Below, in pieces: positions 55,029 through 61,961 of a stretch of DNA of 64,000 bases; the first letter of the stretch is position 1, and each line of letters begins with the position of its first letter. The notes beneath the pieces are model-generated. The model was not told the origin of the DNA, ran no database searches, and saw only the letters and a list, made by a program, of their open reading frames with translations. Location of the stretch: assembly GCF_900176415.1 (NCBI RefSeq), contig NZ_FWXO01000001.1, positions 922,775 through 986,774 on the forward strand, given 5' to 3'. The position numbers were made by a program, and so were the translations under genes. Source of the DNA: Cellulophaga tyrosinoxydans. GTDB taxonomy: Bacteria > Bacteroidota > Bacteroidia > Flavobacteriales > Flavobacteriaceae.

Positions 55029-55170
55029 ATCAAAAGTTATTTGTTTAAATTCTAATAGGGAATCTATTCAGCTTTCTAATAACAACAAAAATGCACCTAA
55101 TGTTATCAACCTTAGACAAAGAGAGTTAAATAATATAATTAAAGATTTAACTTCTATATCCAGAGATTAG
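55012..55170 (+). CDS. Small protein overlapping the end of the deaminase gene
   Basis: The frame is open from the ATG at 55012 (or 55018) to 55170, 50-52 codons, in a different frame from the deaminase whose last 17 bases it overlaps. The product is polar and basic (MKMQSKSKVICLNSNRES), with Asn-rich and Arg-Glu segments (NLRQRELNNIIKDL). It resembles nothing I know. The overlap implies translational coupling; a role in control of the deaminase is possible. It ends 31 bp before a terminator. Confidence 0.5.
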   Translation: MKMQSKSKVICLNSNRESIQLSNNNKNAPNVINLRQRELNNIIKDLTSISRD

Positions 55171-55201
55171 AAGATAAATCTTTAATTATGTATTTTTTAA
55201 A

Positions 55202-55223
55202 GCTCCGAATGATAATTCGGAGC
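55202..55223. terminator. Bidirectional terminator between two defence operons
   Basis: GCTCCGAAT-gata-ATTCGGAGC is a perfect 9-bp stem between the convergent deaminase and DUF6527 operons, flanked by AT-rich runs. Confidence 0.8.
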
Positions 55224-55232
55224 CTTAAATTT

Positions 55233-55670
55233 TTAATCTCCACAAAAAACTCTCCATAACCACCACTTATTTTTGGTAAGTTTTTCTTTTGAATTTTCTT
55301 TTTTGTTAACCTCGATATCCACTAGAATAGGATTTTTATTTTTATAAAACATCTCTCTTTCATCCTCTTCAACTATACGAATTTTCTTTATTTTATCATC
55401 ATTCCAAGTTGCCGCCCACTCGATTTTACCATCAGTAATCCAATAATGTGATTTACAATCATAACTCCAATTACCAACCGATGGCTTAAGGGTTACTACT
55501 TCACCATTATAAATCATTTTCCAACCTGTCGGAGACAGTGGGGTATTAACCTCACTGCCACAGCCACAGGCACAGTTATGAATTACTGTTCCATAATCTA
55601 ACGATATATATAAAACACCATCCTCAATTATGTCTGGCATCAACTCCACGAACTTATGTCGAACTATCAT
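55233..55670 (-). CDS. DUF6527 metal-binding protein of the multi-ubiquitin operon
   Basis: 145 residues. The core features are IHNCACGCG (His31, Cys33, 35, 37) and NWSYDCKSHYWI (Cys72, His75), together a likely zinc site, with SPTGWKM and IEWAATW nearby. The pattern is that of DUF6527, which I know to occur beside multi-ubiquitin and ThiF genes; its activity is not known to me. It is last in the operon and overlaps the ThiF gene by 17 bp, so the three proteins are likely made together. Confidence 0.8.
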   Translation of the reverse strand: MIVRHKFVELMPDIIEDGVLYISLDYGTVIHNCACGCGSEVNTPLSPTGWKMIYNGEVVTLKPSVGNWSYDCKSHYWITDGKIEWAATWNDDKIKKIRIVEEDEREMFYKNKNPILVDIEVNKKENSKEKLTKNKWWLWRVFCGD

Positions 55671-56832
55671 TATTTTCTATATGATTTACATTAATTGAAT
55701 AGACACTATCATGCTCACCTTCAAGGTCGTTAAAAAATCCATATAGCTTCTTCCACTTTATAACAGAATAAACTGCATTTAAAGCATTTATTTCAGCTAT
55801 TTGAATGTTCGTAGAATATGCTTCATCTTTATCATCAGCAAAAGAAACACGGCCTTCCCAAACATGATTCCTTTTACCCTCAGTACTAGCAGTTGTTCTT
55901 ACCATACCAATTAAAGAATCATCAACACGCTTTACACCAATACCAGTATCAATAAAGGGAATTTTTAAACTCTCTAATTTTTCAAATATTTGCTTTTTGG
56001 CTTCACTTTTATCTATACAGATAAAAACAAAATCTAAGTCATTAAGAAGTCCTAAATTTATTTCATTGAGATACAACACGTGAGGTATTATATGTTTATG
56101 CATTTTAGAGTAAATTCTTCTATAATACTCAACCTTATTAGTCGACTCATTTAATTCTTCTAGAGAAGGTGCGCTGGGTGCTCTAAAAGCATTGTGCTGT
56201 AGAAACTTATCTCCATCAAATAAATGAATTTCACCAACAAGAGTTTTTGAAACAAAATCTAAAATGTAAGATCCTGTGCCGCCTAAACCTACAATACCAA
56301 TTTTTAACCCAGAAATCTTTTGATTGATAATATCTATTTCAGCCTTTGAAGAATTTGTATCACTATAGTTTAAAACAGAATCCACCTCTGATGACTCAAT
56401 CACCTTATATGTTTGAGCCGTAATATCAGGATCAACATTCTTTGCTGGAGCAGATATGATTTTAATATATTGCGTTACTTTCTCGAAGTAATTAGGATAA
56501 CCATTAACTGGTTTGTTTGAAAATGAATGATTGACCACAATTCCTTCTGCAAGTTTTACTGTATTACTTGCATGTTGTATTTGTGTAATAATTGTCCCAT
56601 CAATATTACAGGGAAACTCACCTACAAAATGAATAACGTGTGTATTTGGTTTAGTAACACAATTATTAGCAATAGACACGTTGGTAACCAACGTGCCTTT
56701 CACTACCTTCTTACAAGCATTCAAAAATGGTATGCTATGTACCAAAAGATAATTTCCAATTACCTCAACTTCATAACCTAAGTCACGAAGTTTTTTGATA
56801 TCTGGGCTATGATTTATTAGTCTGTGTGACAT
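55654..56832 (-). CDS. ThiF/E1-like adenylyltransferase with N-terminal DUF6791 (possible E2)
   Basis: 392 residues. The C-terminal half (about 175-385) is a ThiF/E1 adenylation domain with the nucleotide loop GIVGLGGTGSY (Gly182 to Gly187), and Asp at LFDGD (near 206). The N-terminal part (1-150) matches DUF6791. It contains VIHFVGEFPC, where a His before a Cys (Cys75) recalls the HxxxGxxC arrangement of bacterial E2-like proteins. I therefore suspect an E2-E1 fusion. No Cys-pair zinc site typical of other E1-like proteins is seen. It overlaps the multi-ubiquitin gene by 26 bp. Confidence 0.8.
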   Translation of the reverse strand: MSHRLINHSPDIKKLRDLGYEVEVIGNYLLVHSIPFLNACKKVVKGTLVTNVSIANNCVTKPNTHVIHFVGEFPCNIDGTIITQIQHASNTVKLAEGIVVNHSFSNKPVNGYPNYFEKVTQYIKIISAPAKNVDPDITAQTYKVIESSEVDSVLNYSDTNSSKAEIDIINQKISGLKIGIVGLGGTGSYILDFVSKTLVGEIHLFDGDKFLQHNAFRAPSAPSLEELNESTNKVEYYRRIYSKMHKHIIPHVLYLNEINLGLLNDLDFVFICIDKSEAKKQIFEKLESLKIPFIDTGIGVKRVDDSLIGMVRTTASTEGKRNHVWEGRVSFADDKDEAYSTNIQIAEINALNAVYSVIKWKKLYGFFNDLEGEHDSVYSINVNHIENNDSST

Positions 56833-57469
56833 TGAAAATCATTTTATTCTTAACAGAAATTACTTCACCTTTTACCATAGTTCCATTTGGCTTACCAGGT
56901 ACTCCCTTCACATAATTTATTGTATAAATTATATTTGGGTTAGAAGTTATTGAACCATATTCTAATATAACAACCTCGTCAAATGAAATTTTATCATTAT
57001 TCCATGGTTTTACTTTTGCATTTACAATAACGCATTCAATAACTAAATTTAGTTTACAACTGATAAAACAAGAATTTTTAGTAATTGCAATTTTATGATA
57101 AACATCATCTTTATATGTAACTTCTACCCCGCCAGCCCGTAATTCGCTAAGAGAATATCTGTCTGTATCTAATCCAGCTACAGACATAATCTCAATAGGA
57201 GTCATAATACATTCATTGACTTCAATTTCTTTATTGTCAACTTTAATAATGATTCCTTTATAAGGTTTAGCTGTAAGACCTTCAATACCAGCTGTTTTTA
57301 AATCAACTACTTCATCAAGTTGAATAGGCGTAAAACCTTTCTCGTTGATTTTATAAAGTAATTCATAATCTTCGACAGGAGTCAAATTTGCAATTGTTAG
57401 TATTTGTTTACCTGTTATTTTTGATTCGTTGGTCTCGAATTTCTTTTTGTTTACTTTAAAAAAATACAT
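56807..57469 (-). CDS. Multi-ubiquitin domain protein (tandem ubiquitin-like folds)
   Basis: 220 residues from the ATG at 57469; the longer frame begins at a TTG at 57568 and is unlikely. Three ubiquitin-like units are visible: about 1-65 (KFETNESKITGKQILTIA), about 70-135 (KEIEVNECIMTPIEIMSVAG) and about 140-220 (ISFDEVVILEYG then PGKPNGTMVKGEVISVKN and IFNVTQTNKS). The repeats and the GTxVxxGExVxVKNxMIFNVT end fit the Multi_ubiq family. The C-terminus ends in Ser, not in di-Gly, so processing or a different linkage is expected. It is the first gene of the operon. Confidence 0.82.
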   Translation of the reverse strand: MYFFKVNKKKFETNESKITGKQILTIANLTPVEDYELLYKINEKGFTPIQLDEVVDLKTAGIEGLTAKPYKGIIIKVDNKEIEVNECIMTPIEIMSVAGLDTDRYSLSELRAGGVEVTYKDDVYHKIAITKNSCFISCKLNLVIECVIVNAKVKPWNNDKISFDEVVILEYGSITSNPNIIYTINYVKGVPGKPNGTMVKGEVISVKNKMIFNVTQTNKS

Positions 57470-57627
57470 AATCTTAATTATTTTTAATGTTATACCCGCC
57501 AAATAGGCTTGGGTGTTCTTGGTCCATATTTTTTTTAAAACAGCTTGGATTAATTGCTGTTCAGACAAAATATTCTGTTAAAAACACTTGATATGACTAT
57601 AAAAATCATTACATTTGAATAACAAAA

Positions 57628-57738
57628 CAAAGGAATCCTTTGATGGTGATAAAGCCTCAAAGTGTAGTCGTCCAAACTATTATTCCTATTAAATTATAAT
57701 CCAACTCTATTGTTGTCGCAATAGGTTGGATTTTTTTT
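57628..57738 (+). ncRNA. Candidate small RNA ending in a strong terminator
   Basis: A 14/15-bp stem (57698-57712 with 57719-57732, one bulged T) is followed by eight T (57731-57738) on the plus strand. No plus-strand gene lies upstream, so the terminator has no obvious owner. A palindrome CAAAGGAATCCTTTG (57628-57642) marks a possible left part. The 5' end is a guess. A small RNA from the divergent region of the multi-ubiquitin and HTH-ImmA genes would explain the terminator. Confidence 0.35.
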
Positions 57739-57900
57739 ATCTCTTTATCGGCGTATCTTTTTAAGATTCATTTTACAAAGATAATAAAAAAAATCAACAA
57801 CTATTTTTTAGATGATAACAAATTTGTTAACTTATTTATTTAAATAAGTAAATTAATATCATACAAATAGAATAATAGAAAATAAAATTATATGAACAAA

Positions 57901-57947
57901 AGTTATTAACAAGTTGTTGCTAAAACAAAAGTTAATAACTATATTTG
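57901..57947 (+). promoter_or_regulatory. Promoter and operator of the HTH-ImmA gene
   Basis: TTG (57917-57919) and TATATTTG (57940-57947) are separated by 20 bp, an excellent Bacteroidota promoter. A perfect inverted repeat, AGTTATTAAC (57901-57910) and GTTAATAACT (57931-57940), brackets the -33 element and touches the -7 box. It is a likely autoregulatory operator. The 14-mer ATTAACAAGTTGTT (57905-57918) recurs at 63627-63640. Confidence 0.65.
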
Positions 57948-57973
57948 CAAACAGTTACAAAACCAATTAACGT

Positions 57974-59068
57974 ATGTCTAAAAAAGTCATTCACCCAGGT
58001 TTATCACTTGATAAATTACTGAATGAGAGGGGTTTAAGTCAAAGAGATTTAGCCTCAAAAATTGATATAGCTCATTCATTATTAAACAATATTTTAAAGG
58101 GAAGCAGGAACATTAATGTTAATATTGCTATTGCTTTGGAATCAGCTGGTTTTAAAACAGCAAATCATTGGCTAACAAAACAAATGGAATATAACCTTGA
58201 GTTAGCACAAAAAGATGAAGAAGTCATTAAAAAAAAGATGTCTATTAAAATTTGGAATGAAATGGAACAAATAGTTCCTTTAACCTATTTTAAAAAACAA
58301 AGTAAGAAAATAAACTCTTCTGATGATATTAAAGAAATTTTTGAAATATATAATGTTCAAGATTTTAATGGATTAAAAAATAAAATCGAAAATTTTAGCC
58401 CAATATATTTTAGAAAATCTTCAAAATTTGTAGAAAATAAAAATAATGTTCTCGCATGGTCTCTTTTTGCGGAGTATCTTTTAAAGAATGAAACAATTAA
58501 AGAGTTTTCTCGGGAGACTGAAATTAATCTAATAAAAGAACTTAATAATTGTTTTTATAAAAATGAAAGTGTCATAGATAATTCAAAGAAAATTTTGAAT
58601 AAATATGGGATTAAATTTATAATTCTTGATAGACCTTCTCAAACACCTGTAGATGGAAAATCTTTTATGTCTGGTGATAATCCTGCAATTGCTCTATCTC
58701 TAAAATATAAAAGAGTAGATAATTTCGCTTTTACATTATTTCATGAAATAGGACATGTATTTGAACATTTGACAAATCCCAATAAACCAGAATATAGAAA
58801 TGCACAGTTTTTCATAAATAGCTCATCTAATACAGAAATAGTAGAATTTGAAGCTGATAAATATGCTACAGAAAAACTTATTGATTTAAACTTATTCAAC
58901 GATTTTATTGTTGTTAACGATGAATACTCCGATGAGGCCATAATTAAATTTTCTAAAAAAAATAAGATTCATCCTGGTATTGTTCGAGGTAGAATATGTT
59001 ATTTATATAATGAGTACTATAGAAAAAGAAGCTCTATTACATCATTAAATAAAATTGAATTAGACTAA
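57974..59068 (+). CDS. HTH (HigA-like) protein fused to an ImmA/IrrE metallopeptidase
   Basis: 364 residues. Residues about 1-85 are a Cro/C1-type HTH in the HigA style (HPGLSLDKLLNERGLSQRDLASKIDI, recognition helix near LLNNILKG). The C-terminal part (about 200-345) is an ImmA/IrrE peptidase with HEIGH at His257/His261 and a downstream Glu in EFEADKYATE. In ICEBs1 the repressor ImmR and the protease ImmA are separate and together control excision; here both functions lie in one chain. It is probably the element's regulator. No HigB toxin gene is adjacent. Upstream is a good promoter with a palindrome. Confidence 0.85.
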   Translation: MSKKVIHPGLSLDKLLNERGLSQRDLASKIDIAHSLLNNILKGSRNINVNIAIALESAGFKTANHWLTKQMEYNLELAQKDEEVIKKKMSIKIWNEMEQIVPLTYFKKQSKKINSSDDIKEIFEIYNVQDFNGLKNKIENFSPIYFRKSSKFVENKNNVLAWSLFAEYLLKNETIKEFSRETEINLIKELNNCFYKNESVIDNSKKILNKYGIKFIILDRPSQTPVDGKSFMSGDNPAIALSLKYKRVDNFAFTLFHEIGHVFEHLTNPNKPEYRNAQFFINSSSNTEIVEFEADKYATEKLIDLNLFNDFIVVNDEYSDEAIIKFSKKNKIHPGIVRGRICYLYNEYYRKRSSITSLNKIELD

Positions 59069-59118
59069 TCTTAACTTGCCCAAATCTTACCATAACTTAT
59101 CTGCGCATGGATTCTGTG

Positions 59119-59162
59119 CGGTTTTTGTAGTATTTGGGAAGATAAGCGTAAAGCAAAAACCG
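59119..59162. repeat. Inverted repeat beside the mobilization genes, possible oriT
   Basis: CGGTTTTTG (59119-59127) and CAAAAACCG (59154-59162) form a perfect 9-bp stem around a 26-nt loop. It lies in the 167-bp gap downstream of the mob genes, which also has repeated GCGCAT and TTGTAGTAT motifs. An origin of transfer is one explanation; a terminator without T-tract is another. Confidence 0.35.
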
Positions 59163-59235
59163 TATAGGGCGCATACTACTTTTGATTTGACACGAAATCT
59201 TTTTTTGTAGTATTGTATGCTTTAGTTCTCTAAAC

Positions 59236-59562
59236 CTATCCAAGTTTAAAAATCAAGTAACTTATGATGATTAATGAAATCATATAAACTCCATAATGAA
59301 CCCATAATTGAACTTTGGGAATCAAACTAGATCTAGAAAGTTGCTTTTCAAGGTTTTGAAAAGCTTCGTGAAGTTTTTGACTTTTTTCTTTCTCCACAAT
59401 TAAATGTTCTCGAAGCATTTGCTCAATTCCTGAAGTATCCGCTTTGATATTAACACTGTCCACATTTTGCGTTAACTTTTCTAACTTGGTAATACTTTTA
59501 TTAAACCCATCTAGTTCATCATTGAGAAGTTCCATCACTTCATCTAGTTTTTTATAGCCCAT
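59236..59562 (-). CDS. Coiled-coil membrane protein of the mobilization region (DUF6730-like)
   Basis: 108 residues. An N-terminal coiled coil (about 5-80, DEVMELLNDELDGFNKSITKLEKL) precedes one membrane helix near the C-terminus (about 88-106, YGVYMISLIIISYLIF). Such proteins accompany relaxases in Bacteroidota mobilizable elements, and I think the family is DUF6730. It may tether the relaxosome to the membrane. It begins 12 bp after the relaxase stop. Confidence 0.72.
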   Translation of the reverse strand: MGYKKLDEVMELLNDELDGFNKSITKLEKLTQNVDSVNIKADTSGIEQMLREHLIVEKEKSQKLHEAFQNLEKQLSRSSLIPKVQLWVHYGVYMISLIIISYLIFKLG

Positions 59563-59574
59563 AACTTTCTATTT

Positions 59575-60447
59575 TTAAAATCCTATTCCTTTGTCAATGC
59601 TTCTCTTAATTACTTTTTTTAGCATACTCTTGGCTATACTAGCTGCAAGGTTTGTGCTTAATTCAATTGTTTTTCCAAGTAGTTGAGTGGTATTCTTCAG
59701 TTGTATAGACTGTCCAATTCCTATATTGTTTTGGGCAAGTTGTCCCATGATACCTCCTCCAGACATAGAACGATGTACTTCACTTGCTTTTAAATTATGC
59801 CCTTGATACTCATATCGAAATCCTTGCAATTTGCTCGCTTTATTGATACTCGGAATGACCTTCACATTTTCTGCCTTCATTGCCTTGATGTAATCCTCTA
59901 GGTTTTTTGGTCTTTGGTTATCCATAACACTTTGATGTCTATTTTTAATTTCTTGGCGAATTGGCTGCAGGTTGATGTTCTTTTCCAATTGCACTTCTTT
60001 TACTGTAGTCAGTCCCATTTCCTTAGCCACGTTTTCAGCTGCTAATTGACTTCGTTTTCCAATAAAGCTATCATTGTAAGCTTTTCCATCAAAGCCTATT
60101 CTATTCACATACAAATGCACATGGGTATGTGCTTTGTCTCTATGAACAAAAGCAATGGCCTGTCGATTTTTCAAATTCATTTCTTTGATAAACTTCTGAG
60201 TCAGTTCCCCTAATTGAGCTTTACTTAATTGCTTACCTTCTTCTTGGATTGGACTTAGTATAAAACTGAGGGTATTCTTTTGGCAACGTACATTCTGTTC
60301 CTGTATCAATTTAAATTCATCTGTAATCTGCTCCGTAGTATCTCCTGCCAAATGTTGTCTAAAGACTACTTCGGCATCTTTTTCTTGATTCCATCCATAG
60401 GCTATGGATGCTTTGGTATGTGCTATAGACTTTCCTTTGCCAATCAT
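59575..60447 (-). CDS. Relaxase/mobilization nuclease (MobA/VirD2 type)
   Basis: 290 residues, shorter than many relaxases. The metal-binding HTHVHLYVNRI (HxHxH, about residues 108-112) and the preceding AFVHRDKAHT are present. The N-terminal active-site Tyr is likely in the IAYGWNQEKD segment near residue 18. It should nick oriT and carry the strand during transfer. The C-terminal part (about 200-285) is basic and helical with no extra enzyme domain. It follows the MobC-like gene by 3 bp. Confidence 0.9.
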   Translation of the reverse strand: MIGKGKSIAHTKASIAYGWNQEKDAEVVFRQHLAGDTTEQITDEFKLIQEQNVRCQKNTLSFILSPIQEEGKQLSKAQLGELTQKFIKEMNLKNRQAIAFVHRDKAHTHVHLYVNRIGFDGKAYNDSFIGKRSQLAAENVAKEMGLTTVKEVQLEKNINLQPIRQEIKNRHQSVMDNQRPKNLEDYIKAMKAENVKVIPSINKASKLQGFRYEYQGHNLKASEVHRSMSGGGIMGQLAQNNIGIGQSIQLKNTTQLLGKTIELSTNLAASIAKSMLKKVIKRSIDKGIGF

Positions 60448-60450
60448 GGT

Positions 60451-60747
60451 TTATTTTTTAAAGTTGTATAAATGATTGCGTATTTCTTCGGCTAATGCTG
60501 CAACCTCGCTCGCCAGTTTTGGGTTGCTTTTTTTAAACATATTACTAATTCTGGTAAAGTTGTTTTTGTACTGAACGAGCATTTGGTACTGTGCCAGTTG
60601 TTCGCTAGTCAATCGTTCAATTATCGCATTTTCAAAGGCGGAATAGCGACAGTATTCAGATAAAGAAATTCCTGCTCGTACTGCTCTTTTTTTAAGCAGT
60701 TTCTTTTCATAAATGGAGCATCGAAATTTGATATACGTCTTTTTCAT
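60451..60747 (-). CDS. MobC-like relaxosome protein
   Basis: 98 residues of ribbon-helix-helix type: KTYIKFRCSIYEKKLLKKRAVRAGISLSEYCRYSAF at the start, typical of MobC/MbpA accessory proteins, then a helical C-terminus. It should bind oriT and help the relaxase. Its ATG overlaps the primase stop by 4 bp (ATGA). Confidence 0.85.
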   Translation of the reverse strand: MKKTYIKFRCSIYEKKLLKKRAVRAGISLSEYCRYSAFENAIIERLTSEQLAQYQMLVQYKNNFTRISNMFKKSNPKLASEVAALAEEIRNHLYNFKK

Positions 60748-61706
60748 TTTTCATTTTCTTTGCAACCATCGGGCGTAAAGCAAGTTTGTTTTTGTGGCAA
60801 CAAAAACACATCTTGCGCCTTCTGATCAAATCCCTTTTGAGCACGATGCATCAGCCAGTCATTTACATCTTTGAATCCATGATAAAGTGATGATTTGTCT
60901 ATGAATCTATTATTCCCCTTTATTAAATTTTGAGTGGTTACCCCACCATTGGTATCGTTATCTAAATAGAGTTCTATCAGTGAATAATCAACACTAATTA
61001 ATTTCACCTTTTCTAGAAAAGAAATGGAGTTCATTACTAAAAAATCATATTGTGTTTCTAGCCTTTTATCAGTTTCTAAAATAGACAACAAGTCAAACAT
61101 TCCTTCGGTGACCATAAGCTTTGATTGACCATTTTTAAGGTGTGTGATATCTTTAGGTGAGCTGCCATTTTTTAGGTATTTGTTTCGTAGTTCCCAACCT
61201 CCCGAATCGTTCTGTAATCCAATGGCGAAATACTTTTTGTCTTTGAATTGGTAATGGACTTCTTTGATTATTTTTTTGGCTATTCGAATAGATATGTTTC
61301 TTGATACTAGATACTGTTCTAATGCATTGTGCTGTAGTTCTTTGATTTTATGAATCACTATTGGGTAATCTTTTTGTTTTTCCTTCTTTAAAATAGGTTG
61401 CTGATGAAGAAAAAAAGAAATTTCATTTTTGTCTAGCCATGCTAATACTTCCTTGACGGTTAACTTATTCACTAAGCATATCAAATCAATCACATTACCC
61501 CCTTTTCCGGCACCATGGTCGTACCAACTATTCAGTTTCTTGCATACCTTGAAAGAGGCTTGGGTTTCGGAGCGGAACGGACTCAGAAACCAAGCTTCTT
61601 TTTCGTTTGTTATGGTCGGAAAGTGCCCTAGTTTTGCCAGCGTCTTTTCAATGGAAAAAGCTCGGGCTCTTTCACACGATATCTTGTTTGTTCTTTTTCT
61701 AGTCAT
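60744..61706 (-). CDS. CHC2/toprim-type primase of the element
   Basis: 320 residues. The N-terminal part resembles the CHC2 zinc-finger region (LSPFRSETQASFKVCKKLNSWYDHGAGKGGNVIDLICLV), though the usual Cys/His ligands are not all present. A toprim-like domain (about 185-290) follows, with VTEGMFDLLSIL and the acidic ELYLDNDTNGG. It should make RNA primers for element replication or for strand synthesis after transfer. It precedes the mob genes in one operon. Confidence 0.82.
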   Translation of the reverse strand: MTRKRTNKISCERARAFSIEKTLAKLGHFPTITNEKEAWFLSPFRSETQASFKVCKKLNSWYDHGAGKGGNVIDLICLVNKLTVKEVLAWLDKNEISFFLHQQPILKKEKQKDYPIVIHKIKELQHNALEQYLVSRNISIRIAKKIIKEVHYQFKDKKYFAIGLQNDSGGWELRNKYLKNGSSPKDITHLKNGQSKLMVTEGMFDLLSILETDKRLETQYDFLVMNSISFLEKVKLISVDYSLIELYLDNDTNGGVTTQNLIKGNNRFIDKSSLYHGFKDVNDWLMHRAQKGFDQKAQDVFLLPQKQTCFTPDGCKENEK

Positions 61707-61734
61707 TTCTAATCATTTGAATACAAATTCTATC

Positions 61735-61960
61735 ATCGTTTTTTTTTGATGACAAAATGATGACAAAACGATGACGTCCTAAACCCTTATATTTACTGGT
61801 CTTATCTTTATCTGTCATCGTTTCATCAAAAAAAAGCAGAATTGCAATCTATTTTTTTCTTTCATCAGCATATTTTTTTGGAGAATCATGTGAAATCGGC
61901 TGTATCCTTTGTTGTTGCTGAATTTTCTCCATCATCGTTTTGTCATCGTTTCATCGTTTT
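61735..61960. repeat. Iteron-like cluster of TCATCGTTT motifs, possible replication origin
   Basis: Several copies of CATCGTTT or its complement occur here. Reverse copies lie at about 61748-61774 (GATGACAAAATGATGACAAA), a single forward copy TGTCATCGTTTCATC is near 61813, and forward copies lie at about 61931-61961 (CATCGTTTTGTCATCGTTTC). The gap between helicase and primase genes is a natural place for an origin. The flanks are AT-rich. Confidence 0.55.
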
Positions 61961-61961
61961 G

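Noticed and set aside
57470-57568. 33-codon N-terminal extension of the multi-ubiquitin gene
   Set aside because: It begins with TTG and does not look like a ubiquitin fold; the ATG at 57469 fits the first repeat.
57974-59068. HigBA toxin-antitoxin module
   Set aside because: The HTH is HigA-like but no HigB-size toxin ORF is adjacent, and the chain carries an ImmA/IrrE peptidase.
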